DNA of 64,000 nucleotides, from contig CAVPTB010000006.1 of assembly GCA_963708575.1 (NCBI GenBank), positions 124,001-188,000 on the forward strand, in the 5' to 3' direction. Below are positions 17,503-26,285 of the stretch, piece after piece. The translations under genes and the position numbers were made by a program. The notes below the pieces were generated by a model. It made no database searches. It saw only the letters and a program-made list of their open reading frames with translations, and was not told the DNA's origin. This stretch comes from DASVWZ01 sp963708575. Lineage in GTDB: Bacteria > Acidobacteriota > Terriglobia > Terriglobales > Acidobacteriaceae. Positions within the stretch are counted from its first letter, which is position 1. Each line of letters begins with the position of its first letter.

Positions 17503-18030
17503 TTGTTCCGCTTTTGTGGATTGTTATCGGTGAGCGGTGCGGTACTGATCACAGGCAGCCTGTGGGCGGCGCAAACTACCGCGCCCGCGCAAAAGCCTGC
17601 GGCTAATCGTGCCTCAACTGCGCATCCGACTACCAAGACGAAATCGGCTTCCACTCGAAAAAGGACTTCGACCAAGGGGAAGCGGCCCCGAAAGAAAACC
17701 GCCAGCTACAAGTCACACGGCCAGCAGAAAATCGATCCCGCCCGGGCACAGCAAATCCAGGAAGCTTTGGTTCGCGAACATTATCTTAGCGGCGAGCTTT
17801 CCGGGGTTTGGGACAGTTCAACTGAAAAGGCGATGCAGAAGTTTCAGGCAGATAACGGGTGGCAGAGCAAGACTACGCCGGACGCGCGCGCACTCATCAA
17901 GTTGGGGTTGGGACCGGATCACGATCATCTTCTTAACCCGGATAGCGCGATGACGGGGCCGCCGCAGGCAAGAGCCGTTTCTCCTAGCACCGCATCTTCC
18001 AACGAAAGCTCGAACAAAGCCCAGCCGTAA
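17503..18030 (+). CDS. Secreted peptidoglycan-binding-domain protein
   Basis: A 175-residue protein. Residues 1-22 form a signal peptide; residues 25-75 are a Lys/Thr/Pro-rich basic linker; residues 80-130 match a PG_binding_1 domain (DPARAQQIQEALVREHYLSG, then WDSSTEKAMQKFQADNGW). The tail is Ser/Pro-rich. Such domains attach proteins to the cell wall; no catalytic domain is present, so it may act as a structural or adaptor protein. The TTG start is supported by GAGGTG five bases upstream. It is read in the same direction as htrA, about 85 bases downstream. Confidence 0.78.
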   Translation: MFRFCGLLSVSGAVLITGSLWAAQTTAPAQKPAANRASTAHPTTKTKSASTRKRTSTKGKRPRKKTASYKSHGQQKIDPARAQQIQEALVREHYLSGELSGVWDSSTEKAMQKFQADNGWQSKTTPDARALIKLGLGPDHDHLLNPDSAMTGPPQARAVSPSTASSNESSNKAQP

Positions 18031-18049
18031 CTCTTCCCGGCGCGCAATG

Positions 18050-18787
18050 CTATTCCTTCATGATTGGGTCGGGAAAATAAGGGAGTGCTTTGCCTGAAAC
18101 GATGGCGAGTGGATTGTCGTTCACCAGGGCTTGCGCGATTTTATCTCCCCGCAAATCGGCGACTGCATCGCGCGCGGCTGAGAGCACAGGCGGTCTGTTC
18201 TTAAGGTCATGAGCATCGGTGGCAAGCACATGCAGCGCATCGTGTTTCAGAAGCCATTCCGCCATGTGAAAGGATGGCTGACCCCATCGTCCGGTGAACG
18301 CAGAGGCGGTAACCTGCACCGCGCAGCCTAATTCAATCCATTGCAAGACCCGTTGGGGAGTTCGCAGGAGAATCGGATTTCGCTCGGGGTGGGTGATCAC
18401 GGGGGTGATGCCCATCTGTAGGAGCCGGGTATAGCTCTCATCGATTTGGACAGGGATGCCGTAATTGCTGAGTTCGACCAGCAAGTATCGTCCGCCCTCG
18501 ATCAGATACTTCTCGGGATGGATCATGACGTCTTGGAGATTCTCGTAGGACATGTGGAAATCACATCCCAGCCCAAGATGCGGCACCGGCCCTATCAGCC
18601 GTTGAAGTTCTTGTTTGAGCTCCTCGAGGTGCACCCGGTCGTATGCGTATCGATCGCTGGCGTGGGGCGTGGCGACCATGTGATCGATCCCGTCCGCGGC
18701 TGCCGTCCGGCACATCTCTTCGGCAATTTCCCAGGACTTCGCTCCGTCATCGACCTCGGGAAGGATATGGCAGTGGATGTCTATCAT
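18050..18787 (-). CDS. CpsB/CapC-type PHP-domain tyrosine phosphatase
   Basis: A 245-residue cytoplasmic enzyme of the PHP family. Metal-binding motifs are in order: MIDIHCHILPEVDDGA at the start, VATPHASDRY, LGLGCDFHM, ITHPERN and LATDAHDL. This set marks the manganese-dependent CpsB/YwqE protein-tyrosine phosphatases, which reverse phosphorylation of the capsule or exopolysaccharide kinase. A GTG start two codons earlier is also possible. No kinase or polysaccharide genes are nearby, so the target cannot be read from context. Confidence 0.88.
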   Translation of the reverse strand: MIDIHCHILPEVDDGAKSWEIAEEMCRTAAADGIDHMVATPHASDRYAYDRVHLEELKQELQRLIGPVPHLGLGCDFHMSYENLQDVMIHPEKYLIEGGRYLLVELSNYGIPVQIDESYTRLLQMGITPVITHPERNPILLRTPQRVLQWIELGCAVQVTASAFTGRWGQPSFHMAEWLLKHDALHVLATDAHDLKNRPPVLSAARDAVADLRGDKIAQALVNDNPLAIVSGKALPYFPDPIMKE

Positions 18788-19243
18788 TGGCACTTACAGT
18801 TAAGAAGACCGACTTTGAATATAAGCAGAATCGGTCGCAAACGCCAAATCACGGGTGTAAACAGGGTGCTGATTGTCAAAGGTGGTGCTATCGGTCGGTG
18901 GACTCAGTCAGAACTGAGTTTTGAAGTTCGATAAGGCCATTCGGTTACCTCGCTGATCATTCGGCATCTCGCAACTAAGTCTTTGTCGTTCAATAAATTA
19001 GCAGTTCACCTCCGATTCACCCACAATTCAGCCGCAATTCACCCTCCGTCTATTGCTTGATTTCCCGTTTCGGACGAGAGTTGCCGGCGATGAGGGGATC
19101 TTTCCACAAGGCCCAGGTTCGCAACCGCAATAGCTGGCTTTCGTAAGGGGAGCCGGATCGGGTAAAGCGATTCTCCTTGCTAGGTGGACAGATTAGGCCA
19201 GGTTCCAAGACAACAACCCAAACACCCAGTATCAGGAGGATTT
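18788..19243. other. Regulatory gap between the PHP phosphatase and the S53 protease
   Basis: About 455 bases with no supportable gene between two divergent genes. It holds the 11-bp-phased repeat (19005-19048), a small ACTCAGT/ACTGAGT hairpin near 18902-18920, and AGGAGG directly before the protease start. ORFs of 60-160 codons here are shadows of the flanking genes. Confidence 0.6.
19005..19048. promoter_or_regulatory. Four direct repeats with exact 11-base period
   Basis: TTCACC, TTCACC, TTCAGC and TTCACC start at 19005, 19016, 19027 and 19038, each 11 bases apart with five-base spacers. One helical turn per repeat is the pattern of tandem binding by OmpR/PhoB-type response regulators. 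The set lies about 195 bases before the protease ATG and 220 bases from the divergent phosphatase start. Confidence 0.6.
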
Positions 19244-22200
19244 ATGCAGTTGAAGTCAATCGCACCGGGTCGAGTCCAATCGTTCGGATCGACCGTACTC
19301 GCGGCCGTCGTATTTCTGCTCGTTGGTTTTACCACGGTCATGGCCGCAGACAATCAAAACTCAGCCGTCAAACCTGGCGGCCCTACGCCTTATCAAGTTT
19401 CGAATGGAAGCGCCCAAATGGTGGCGCCAGCGGATCCGAATCAAACACTCCGCGTAGTGTTCGGACTACAGCCGCCCCACCTGGACGCGGAGAAGAAATT
19501 CCTAGAAGAGCTCGGCGACAAGAACTCCAAGAACTTTCACCACTTCCTTACCGCGGAAGAATGGAACAAGCGCTTTGCTCCCGCGAAACAAGATGAGCAA
19601 GCTGTGGTTGATTGGGCCAAGAACCAGGGGCTGACGATCACCAAGCGTTACCCCAACCGATTGCTGGTCGACGTGCAAGGTCCGGTGTCGGTAATTGAAG
19701 CGGCGCTGGGCGTCAAGATCAACAGCTACCAGTTGAACACCACCAAGTTTTTCTCGAACGATCGCGATCCGGTCATCCCGGCGAGCCTGGCTAATATCGT
19801 TCACTCGGTGGGCGGACTGAATAATTTGCAGGTGTTGCGGCCAACCGCAAGCAAGCTCAAGGAGCCGAATTTCTCGACATACGTGGCTGGGCCGGCGACT
19901 GTGCTGGGTGACCATGGGGAACACAGCGGGCTTAAGAGTAAGCTGCCAAAAGAGCTGCAATCCAAGGAAAAACAGACTGCAAACGGCAAGCATGGAAAAC
20001 CGCCAATTACTGGCGGAGCGTATGATCCGACCGACATTTATAGCTCGGAAGCTTACGATCTGAACGCTCTTTACGCGCAGGGACACTGCTGCAATCCTCT
20101 GGGTTACTCAAGTTCGCCAGCGGAATCCTCGATTGCGATCGCCACCGCGGGATCGCAGGCAGTGAGTGATATGCAGGGTTTCCAGGCCCAATATCCCTAC
20201 CTCGCCTACAACTTTCAGGAAGTTTATATTGACGGAACGCCGAGCTGCTGCGATGGCGAAGGCACCATGGATCTGGAATGGTCTACTGCCTGGTCCAACA
20301 GCTTCGGTTCCTACCAAACGACGGCTAAGGTCTGGCTATATGACGGCGTGAACAATCAGTTCTCGACCTTCACGGATGTCTACAATCAGATCCTGAACGA
20401 TGGCAACGCCCGGGTATTCAGCACGAGCTGGGGTTGCGAAGAAATCTACTGTACGCCGACATCGGTGATGGATACCGATGACGCCATTTTTAGTGCAATG
20501 GTCGGCCAAGGCTGGACGCTGGTAGCAGCCTCGGGTGATCAGGGCGCCACTGCGGGTTGCGGCGATGGGCTTGCGGTTCAGTATCCGGCTTCGGACCCCA
20601 ATGTTGTGGGAGCTGGCGGGAACACGTTGTCGCTCGATTCCAACAGCAACTACATCAGCGAAGTCGGCTGGACGGGCGGCCCTTACGGTTGCGCGTATAA
20701 CGATGGAGGTAGCACCGGCGGTGTCAGTTCGTACTATTCGGCTCCGTCTTACCAGCAACCACTGGGCTATTCGGCGCGCGTCGTCCCTGACATCGCACTG
20801 AATGCCGACTGGTACTACACGCCTCAGAACTTGTTTTTCAATGGATACCTTCAGGGGAACGGCGGGACGAGCATCGTTGCGCCGGAAATGGCCGGTTTCT
20901 TCGCACAGGAAAACTCATATCTCGACTACGTCGCGACCATCAACGGCGGGTGTTACGGTACGGGTCAATGCGCTCCGATAGGGAACGGCAACTGGTATCT
21001 CTATTGGTTCGGCGAAAACCAGTATTATGCGCCGCACTTCCCGTTTTATGACATCACGTCGGGGTGCAATAACAACGACATCACCTCGTACTACGGCTTG
21101 GGCTATTACTGTGCCGTAGGCGGATATGACGCGGTGACTGGTTGGGGTTCGATCAATGCCCTGCAACTGGCTTGGGCCATCAATACTTACCGTGCAGCAG
21201 ATTTTGGTGCGCCCTACGCGACGTTCTACGGGGCTACCGCCAACGTCTGGTACAACACCGACCAGTACGTTGCCTGGTATCTAACGGATACCAGCGCCGA
21301 CGGGAACAATCCCGTTGGCGTTGCGGGATTCAGCCAAGCTTGGGACTCCGATCCGGGCGACGTCTTCAGCGAAGCGACGCCGGGTTACGGAAACTCCTTC
21401 TACAGCGGCCCGCAGTTTCCGAATTCCACCAGTGGATGTCTCTCACTTGCAGGGGGATTCGGCTGCGCGGGTGGCGTCAGCCAGGGTTGCCATACGGTCA
21501 ATGTTCGGGCTTGGGACAACACGGGCGTGGGATCTTCAGACATGACCTACGGGCCAGTCTGCTATGACACCATCGCCCCGAGCACCACCGCTACGCTCAG
21601 TGGAACGTTGGTGGGAGGAATATACGAGTCGGCTGTGACGGTGACGCTGACTTGTAGTGACGCCAGCAGCGGATGCTCCAAGACCTATTACCAGGTTGAC
21701 GGTGGTTCGCAGTTGACCTACTCGGGACCGTTCAAAGTTACGAGCACCGGCAGCCACACGGTGACGTTCCACAGCGTGGACGTAGCCGGTAACGTGGAAG
21801 GCAACGAGCATTCCAACTTCCACATCGAGTCACCGACGAGCACCACGCTGAAGTCTTCGCTGAATCCATCGACGTTCTATCAGCCGGTGAAATTCACCGC
21901 TACCGTAACCGCGACGTTCGGCGGCACCCCTGGCGGCAGCGTCAACTTTAAGGATGGATCGACGGTAATTGGAAGTGGTTCGCTCAACAGCAGTGGAGTA
22001 GCAACTTACACCACGACTGGGTTGAGCGCTGGTACGCACACGATCACGGCGGTTTACCAGGGCAACTCGAACTTCGTGAAAAGCAGTTCGAGTGGCTTGC
22101 AGCAGAAGGTCAACCAGGCGAAGAGCATCACCACGCTGACATCGTCTCTGAATCCCTCTCACAAGGGAAACAAGGTCAGCTTTACCGCGCACGTAACCGG

Positions 22201-22411
22201 CCAATATGGCGGAGCGCCCGGCGGTACGGTGACCTTCAAAGACGGAAGCACCGTGATAGGAACCGCGACCATTAACCAAGCCACCAAGAACGCGAAGTTC
22301 TCAACTACGAAGTTGACGGTTGGGACACACTCGATCACCGCTACCTACGGAGGGGCCACGAACTTCCTGGGAAGCAAGTCGTCGGTGTTGAAGCAGGTGG
22401 TGAAACCGTAA
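19244..22411 (+). CDS. Secreted pro-kumamolisin (S53 sedolisin) protease with Ig-like repeats
   Basis: A 1055-residue exported protease. Residues 1-34 are a signal peptide; about 50-200 is the pro-kumamolisin activation domain (FLTAEEWNKRFAP). The S53 catalytic domain spans about 270-650, with Glu339 and Asp343 in DGEGTMDLEWS, Ser543 in GGTSIVAPE, and the calcium-region motif DAVTGWGSINA. Next come a CHB/HEX-like domain (about 783-860) and two similar Ig-like domains (864-956, 960-1055), each with PGGxVxFKDGSTVIG. Sedolisins are acid-active endopeptidases. AGGAGG lies before ATG 19244; an upstream TTG at 19184 is less likely. The nucleophile motif is GGTS rather than the usual SGTS. Confidence 0.93.
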   Translation: MQLKSIAPGRVQSFGSTVLAAVVFLLVGFTTVMAADNQNSAVKPGGPTPYQVSNGSAQMVAPADPNQTLRVVFGLQPPHLDAEKKFLEELGDKNSKNFHHFLTAEEWNKRFAPAKQDEQAVVDWAKNQGLTITKRYPNRLLVDVQGPVSVIEAALGVKINSYQLNTTKFFSNDRDPVIPASLANIVHSVGGLNNLQVLRPTASKLKEPNFSTYVAGPATVLGDHGEHSGLKSKLPKELQSKEKQTANGKHGKPPITGGAYDPTDIYSSEAYDLNALYAQGHCCNPLGYSSSPAESSIAIATAGSQAVSDMQGFQAQYPYLAYNFQEVYIDGTPSCCDGEGTMDLEWSTAWSNSFGSYQTTAKVWLYDGVNNQFSTFTDVYNQILNDGNARVFSTSWGCEEIYCTPTSVMDTDDAIFSAMVGQGWTLVAASGDQGATAGCGDGLAVQYPASDPNVVGAGGNTLSLDSNSNYISEVGWTGGPYGCAYNDGGSTGGVSSYYSAPSYQQPLGYSARVVPDIALNADWYYTPQNLFFNGYLQGNGGTSIVAPEMAGFFAQENSYLDYVATINGGCYGTGQCAPIGNGNWYLYWFGENQYYAPHFPFYDITSGCNNNDITSYYGLGYYCAVGGYDAVTGWGSINALQLAWAINTYRAADFGAPYATFYGATANVWYNTDQYVAWYLTDTSADGNNPVGVAGFSQAWDSDPGDVFSEATPGYGNSFYSGPQFPNSTSGCLSLAGGFGCAGGVSQGCHTVNVRAWDNTGVGSSDMTYGPVCYDTIAPSTTATLSGTLVGGIYESAVTVTLTCSDASSGCSKTYYQVDGGSQLTYSGPFKVTSTGSHTVTFHSVDVAGNVEGNEHSNFHIESPTSTTLKSSLNPSTFYQPVKFTATVTATFGGTPGGSVNFKDGSTVIGSGSLNSSGVATYTTTGLSAGTHTITAVYQGNSNFVKSSSSGLQQKVNQAKSITTLTSSLNPSHKGNKVSFTAHVTGQYGGAPGGTVTFKDGSTVIGTATINQATKNAKFSTTKLTVGTHSITATYGGATNFLGSKSSVLKQVVKP

Positions 22412-22467
22412 CCAACGGAGTTTGCCGGGTGAACTCTCTGGGGGGAGAAACTCACCCTGCGGAACAG

Positions 22468-22497
22468 GCGGACCGCTTTATGCGGTCCGCTTTTTTA
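22468..22497 (+). terminator. Rho-independent terminator of the S53 protease gene
   Basis: GCGGACCGC (22468-22476) pairs with GCGGTCCGC (22482-22490) around a five-base loop and is followed by six T residues and TATTT. It lies about 55 bases after the protease stop. Confidence 0.9.
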
Positions 22498-22527
22498 TTT
22501 GTGAGAAAGATGGATCGGACGGCGGCG

Positions 22528-22887
22528 TTACTTACTCCGCGCGTATTCACCCGCGCCCATGAAATGTAGAGAAACATAGGGTTCGTCGCCGACCACCCAA
22601 CTGTCATGTCCGGGAGCGATGTAGAAGAGGTCGCCAGGTTTCATTTCGATGACCCGTCCATCGTCCATCGCGGCGGTGGCTCGGCCGGAAATCACCATAC
22701 CGACATGTTCGACCATGCAACTTTTGGCTCCGATGGGCCGCCCGACGTGTTCCGACCATCTCCAGCCGGGCTCATAGCTGGCCCGCCCGATCGTCATATC
22801 CCCGACGCGCACCAGTTCAAATTTGCCTTTGTCAAAATTCCGCACTTCGTCGGGTTGATCAAAGCGTTTCAGAATAACCTCAAACAT
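22528..22887 (-). CDS. Cupin-domain protein
   Basis: A 119-residue small beta-barrel protein. EHVGRPIGAKSCMVEHVGMV and the C-terminal motif MKPGDLFYIAPGHDSWVVGD carry His residues suited to metal binding. The fold is a single cupin. The ATG at 22887 is preferred to the TTG at 22899 because GGAGG then sits five bases upstream. It is near the frameshifted aminotransferase on the same strand. Cupins of this size act as metal-dependent enzymes or ligand sensors; I cannot choose between them. Confidence 0.78.
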   Translation of the reverse strand: MFEVILKRFDQPDEVRNFDKGKFELVRVGDMTIGRASYEPGWRWSEHVGRPIGAKSCMVEHVGMVISGRATAAMDDGRVIEMKPGDLFYIAPGHDSWVVGDEPYVSLHFMGAGEYARSK

Positions 22888-22973
22888 CTTCGCCTCCAAT
22901 GGTGCTACTCACTTATGGGATGGCACGTGAGAAGTAGAAGGTTCTTAATTCGGCCGTTGGGTACTCGGCGGTG

Positions 22974-24183
22974 TTAGTGGTAGCGCTCGGTAAGCAACTC
23001 TGCAATTGAGGCGTAGGCCTTGGTGAGTGTCTTCTCATCGGGCAGGAAGACGATGCGGAAATGTTTTGTCCCTGGCTTTTGCCCGAAGCCAGAGCCGTGC
23101 ACGACCATGACGTGTTTTTGCAGGATGAGTTCGCGGACGAAGACGTCGTCGCCTTCGGGGATATCGATGCTGGGATACGCATAAAAGGCGCCTCGCGGCG
23201 AAACGCAACTCACTCGCGGGGTTGAATTGCACCATCGAATCGTGAGATCGCGACGGCTGCGCAACTTGGCGATAACTTTCGGCAGATGGTCCTGTGTGCC
23301 TTCGAGGGCGGCTTTGATGGCGTACTGCTCCGGATGATTGGCGCACAGGCGAGAGCGTAGGAGTTTCTGGATTCCGTCGTTGTATTGCCGCACAGCAGTG
23401 CTATCCCCACTGACGATGCCCCAGCCGATGCGCCAGCCCGGGGCGAGATAATTCTTCGACAGCCCTCCGAACGTCACAACCGGAACGTCGGGGGCCACGG
23501 CTGCCAGAGAAACGCACTGATCGTTATCGAGAATCAGCTTGTCGTAAATTTCATCGGCGAAGACAACCAGGTTGTGCTCGACGGGCCAGTTCAGCGATGC
23601 CTTCGAGCATGGTTCGCGTGCAGACCGATCCGGTGGGATTATTCGGATTAATCAACACGATGCCACGAGTGCGGGGCGTGATTTTTCGTTTAATGTCGTC
23701 GAGATCGGGCTGCCAGCCATCATCTTCGTTCAGGTCGTAAGTGTTGAGTCCCACACCCAACTTGGCCAGCACCGCCGAATAGAGTGGATAGTCGGGGCTC
23801 GGGGTGAGCAAGTCTTCTCCGGGATTGAGCAGCGCAGTGAGGCAGAGATCGACGGTCTCGCTCACGCCGGTGGTGACGAAAACGTCTCGCAGGGACGAAA
23901 TGCCCTTGCGAGCAGCCTCGCTGCGGATAGCGTCCAGAGCTTCTGGTACTCCGGACGATGGAGCGTATCCGTTCTTGCCGTCGCGCATGGCTTTATAGAC
24001 GGCTTCGATGAGATGTGCGGGAGTCTCGAAATCGAAGGTGATAGGATCGCCGATGTTCAGCGGGAGAATCTTGTGGCCCTGCTTTGCAACTTCGTCGGCA
24101 TAGCAAGCAAGATCACGAATGGCATAGCGAACATTTTCAAGACGGCTGGCGGCGGCGATTTCACGGGTTTGGGTCAGCGGCAT
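22974..24183 (-). pseudogene. AlaA-type PLP aminotransferase split by a single-base frameshift
   Basis: Two adjacent reading frames form one class I aminotransferase of about 402 residues. The first (24183 to 23551) has LENVRYAIRDLACYADEVAK, LPLNIGDP, FVTTGVSETVDL and VLINPNNPTGSV; the second (ending 22974) has VTFGGLSKNYLAPGWRIGW with the PLP lysine and the C-terminal SGFG motif. The first half runs off into QPGCLRR because one extra base lies near 23580. Removing it restores EHNLVVFADEIYDKL, the expected sequence. Total length is 3n+1, as expected for one insertion. Relatives make alanine from pyruvate and glutamate. Either the gene is newly inactivated or the base is a sequencing error. 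Confidence 0.85.
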
Positions 24184-24363
24184 GGGGTTTCCAGAACTCC
24201 AGCTAGATTCTACCCAAAGCGGAGTGGAATGTAATCGGACGAGATCACGAAGGAAGGTGAGGACAGGTGGATATGCCTAAGGACACCGCCGGCGACGGGC
24301 CGGCCCACGTCCAATATTGCCTTCCATTGGACTGAGCCGGCGACGACATCGGTGCTACGTTTT

Positions 24364-25902
24364 TTACTCGGGGCGATCGATCTGCGCTCTTTGCAAGCGA
24401 TCGGAATAATCGACGTAGATGGCTTTCCACTCGCTGTAGAAGTCGATTGCGCCAATTCCGCCTTCGCGGTGGCCATTGCCAGTTGCTTTTACTCCGCCGA
24501 ACGGTAGGTGCACTTCGGCCCCGATTGTCGGAGCATTGATGTAGGTAATGCCGGCGTCAAGATCCCGTATTGCAGAAAACGCTTTGTTCACATCTTTCGT
24601 ATAAAGCGCGGAAGAAAGTCCATAGGCAATGCCATTAGCAATTCCTATGGCGTCTTCAAGGTTTTCGCAAGGGATAATCGAGACCACCGGCCCAAAGATT
24701 TCTTCCTGGGCGATGCGCATTTTGGGATCGACGTCGACGAACACTGTCGGCTCCAGGAAATAGCCGTACTGATAATCGCCGGAGGTAAGGCGGTTGCCGC
24801 CGCATTTCAGCTTCGCGCCTTCTTGCTTGCCAATCTCGATGTACTTCAAATCGGTATTGAGCTGGTTCTCGTTGACTGCAGGACCCATTTCGACGGTCTC
24901 ATCCAATCCGTTGCCGACTTTTAGTTTCTTGGCGCGTTCGACATACCGTTCGATGAACTCGGCGTACACGCCCTTCTGCACGATGATTCTGCTGGTGGCC
25001 GTGCAACGCTGGCCGGTGGTACCGAAGCCTCCCCAGAGGCCGCCTTCAACGGCAAGTTCGAGGTTGGCGTCGTCGAGAACGATCATGGGATTCTTTCCAC
25101 CAAGTTCAAGCGAACAATGCTTGAAACTCTTGGCCGCCGTTTGACCCACGATGCGGCCGACTTCACTCGATCCAGTCAGCGAAATGGCCCGAATATCGGG
25201 ATGCTCGGTCAAAGGTCCGCCCACTGCCGGACCAAATCCCGAAACAATATTGATGACGCCTTTGGGAACTCCGGCGTCGGAGAGAACGCTTACCAGATTG
25301 TAAGTCGATAGCGGAGTGTCCTGGGCAGGCTTGATCACGCAAGTATTGCCGCAAACCAATGCGGGAAGCAGTTTCCACGAAGGGATCGCCATCGGGAAAT
25401 TCCACGGAGTGATCATTCCGCAAACGCCGACGGGCTGGCGAACTGCCATTGCAAACTTATTTGGAAGCTCGGACGGCGTGGTCGGGCCAAACATACGGCG
25501 TCCTTCTCCGGCCATGTAGTAGGCGGTGTCGATGGCTTCTTGCACATCGCCGCGGGTCTCTTTCAGGACTTTGCCCATCTCGCGAGTCATGTCGCGCGAA
25601 TAGTCTTCTTTGCGTTCCAACAACATTTCGGCGGCCGAGTAGATAATCTCAGCCCGGCGGGGAGCCGGAACCAGACGCCACTTGGCGAAAGCACGTTTTG
25701 CGGCATCGACGGCTGCATCGACATCAGGCTTGGCCGATTTCTGAAACATTCCGACGACATCGCGAGTGTCGGCAGGATTGCGATTTTCAAAGGTTTCTCC
25801 GGTCGAGGATTCGACCCATTCACCATCGATAAAATTCTTGTAAACCTTGGGACGGGTCGCGGTGCCTGCAATAGTAGGGGCGGTCAAAGTATCGCTAGCC
25901 AT
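24364..25902 (-). CDS. NAD(P)-dependent aldehyde dehydrogenase
   Basis: A 512-residue ALDH-superfamily enzyme. PWNFPMAIPSWK and INIVSGFGPAVG shape the cofactor site; LELGGKNP holds the general base Glu, and GTTGQRCTATSR the nucleophilic Cys. QEEIFGPVVSI and the C-terminal LPFGGVKATGNGHREGG complete the pattern. GQRCTATSR is typical of alpha-ketoglutaric semialdehyde dehydrogenases, though betaine-aldehyde or succinate-semialdehyde substrates are also possible. AGGAGG is eight bases upstream of the ATG. About 180 bases separate it from the downstream aminotransferase on the same strand. Confidence 0.9.
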   Translation of the reverse strand: MASDTLTAPTIAGTATRPKVYKNFIDGEWVESSTGETFENRNPADTRDVVGMFQKSAKPDVDAAVDAAKRAFAKWRLVPAPRRAEIIYSAAEMLLERKEDYSRDMTREMGKVLKETRGDVQEAIDTAYYMAGEGRRMFGPTTPSELPNKFAMAVRQPVGVCGMITPWNFPMAIPSWKLLPALVCGNTCVIKPAQDTPLSTYNLVSVLSDAGVPKGVINIVSGFGPAVGGPLTEHPDIRAISLTGSSEVGRIVGQTAAKSFKHCSLELGGKNPMIVLDDANLELAVEGGLWGGFGTTGQRCTATSRIIVQKGVYAEFIERYVERAKKLKVGNGLDETVEMGPAVNENQLNTDLKYIEIGKQEGAKLKCGGNRLTSGDYQYGYFLEPTVFVDVDPKMRIAQEEIFGPVVSIIPCENLEDAIGIANGIAYGLSSALYTKDVNKAFSAIRDLDAGITYINAPTIGAEVHLPFGGVKATGNGHREGGIGAIDFYSEWKAIYVDYSDRLQRAQIDRPE

Positions 25903-26285
25903 AAATTCCTCCTGGATGAGTGCTGGTTGGAAGTCCTGGCAAGGGACAACCTTCTATGCTACTGCCCCCACAGGAGCCCGGCAAGCGGACCGGCAGCCGG
26001 GCTGAAGATCGTTAGATTTTAGAGATGCGCGGCGTTCAGTCGAACGGGCGGATTGCCGCTGCGGTAAGCAGGGGAAAGCTAGCCCAGGATTCCCTTTCGT
26101 CAGCGAAGCATGAAGGCGGAATCTGCGGCGTTTCCCGCTTTGAAATAAGCATGGCTTGGGGAAATTTTTCGCGGTTCCCTTCGCTGCACGAACGTAATGT
26201 CCCTACTTGATTACCTGTTCCGCGCACATTTGCCTTGTGGTACTCTCGCATTTAACTCCATATTCTTAAAGGATTTGGCAGGTTT
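25903..26285. other. Divergent gap between the ALDH and FecR genes
   Basis: About 380 bases with no supportable gene. It should hold promoters for both flanking genes; I saw no convincing -35/-10 pair, riboswitch or terminator. Confidence 0.45.
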
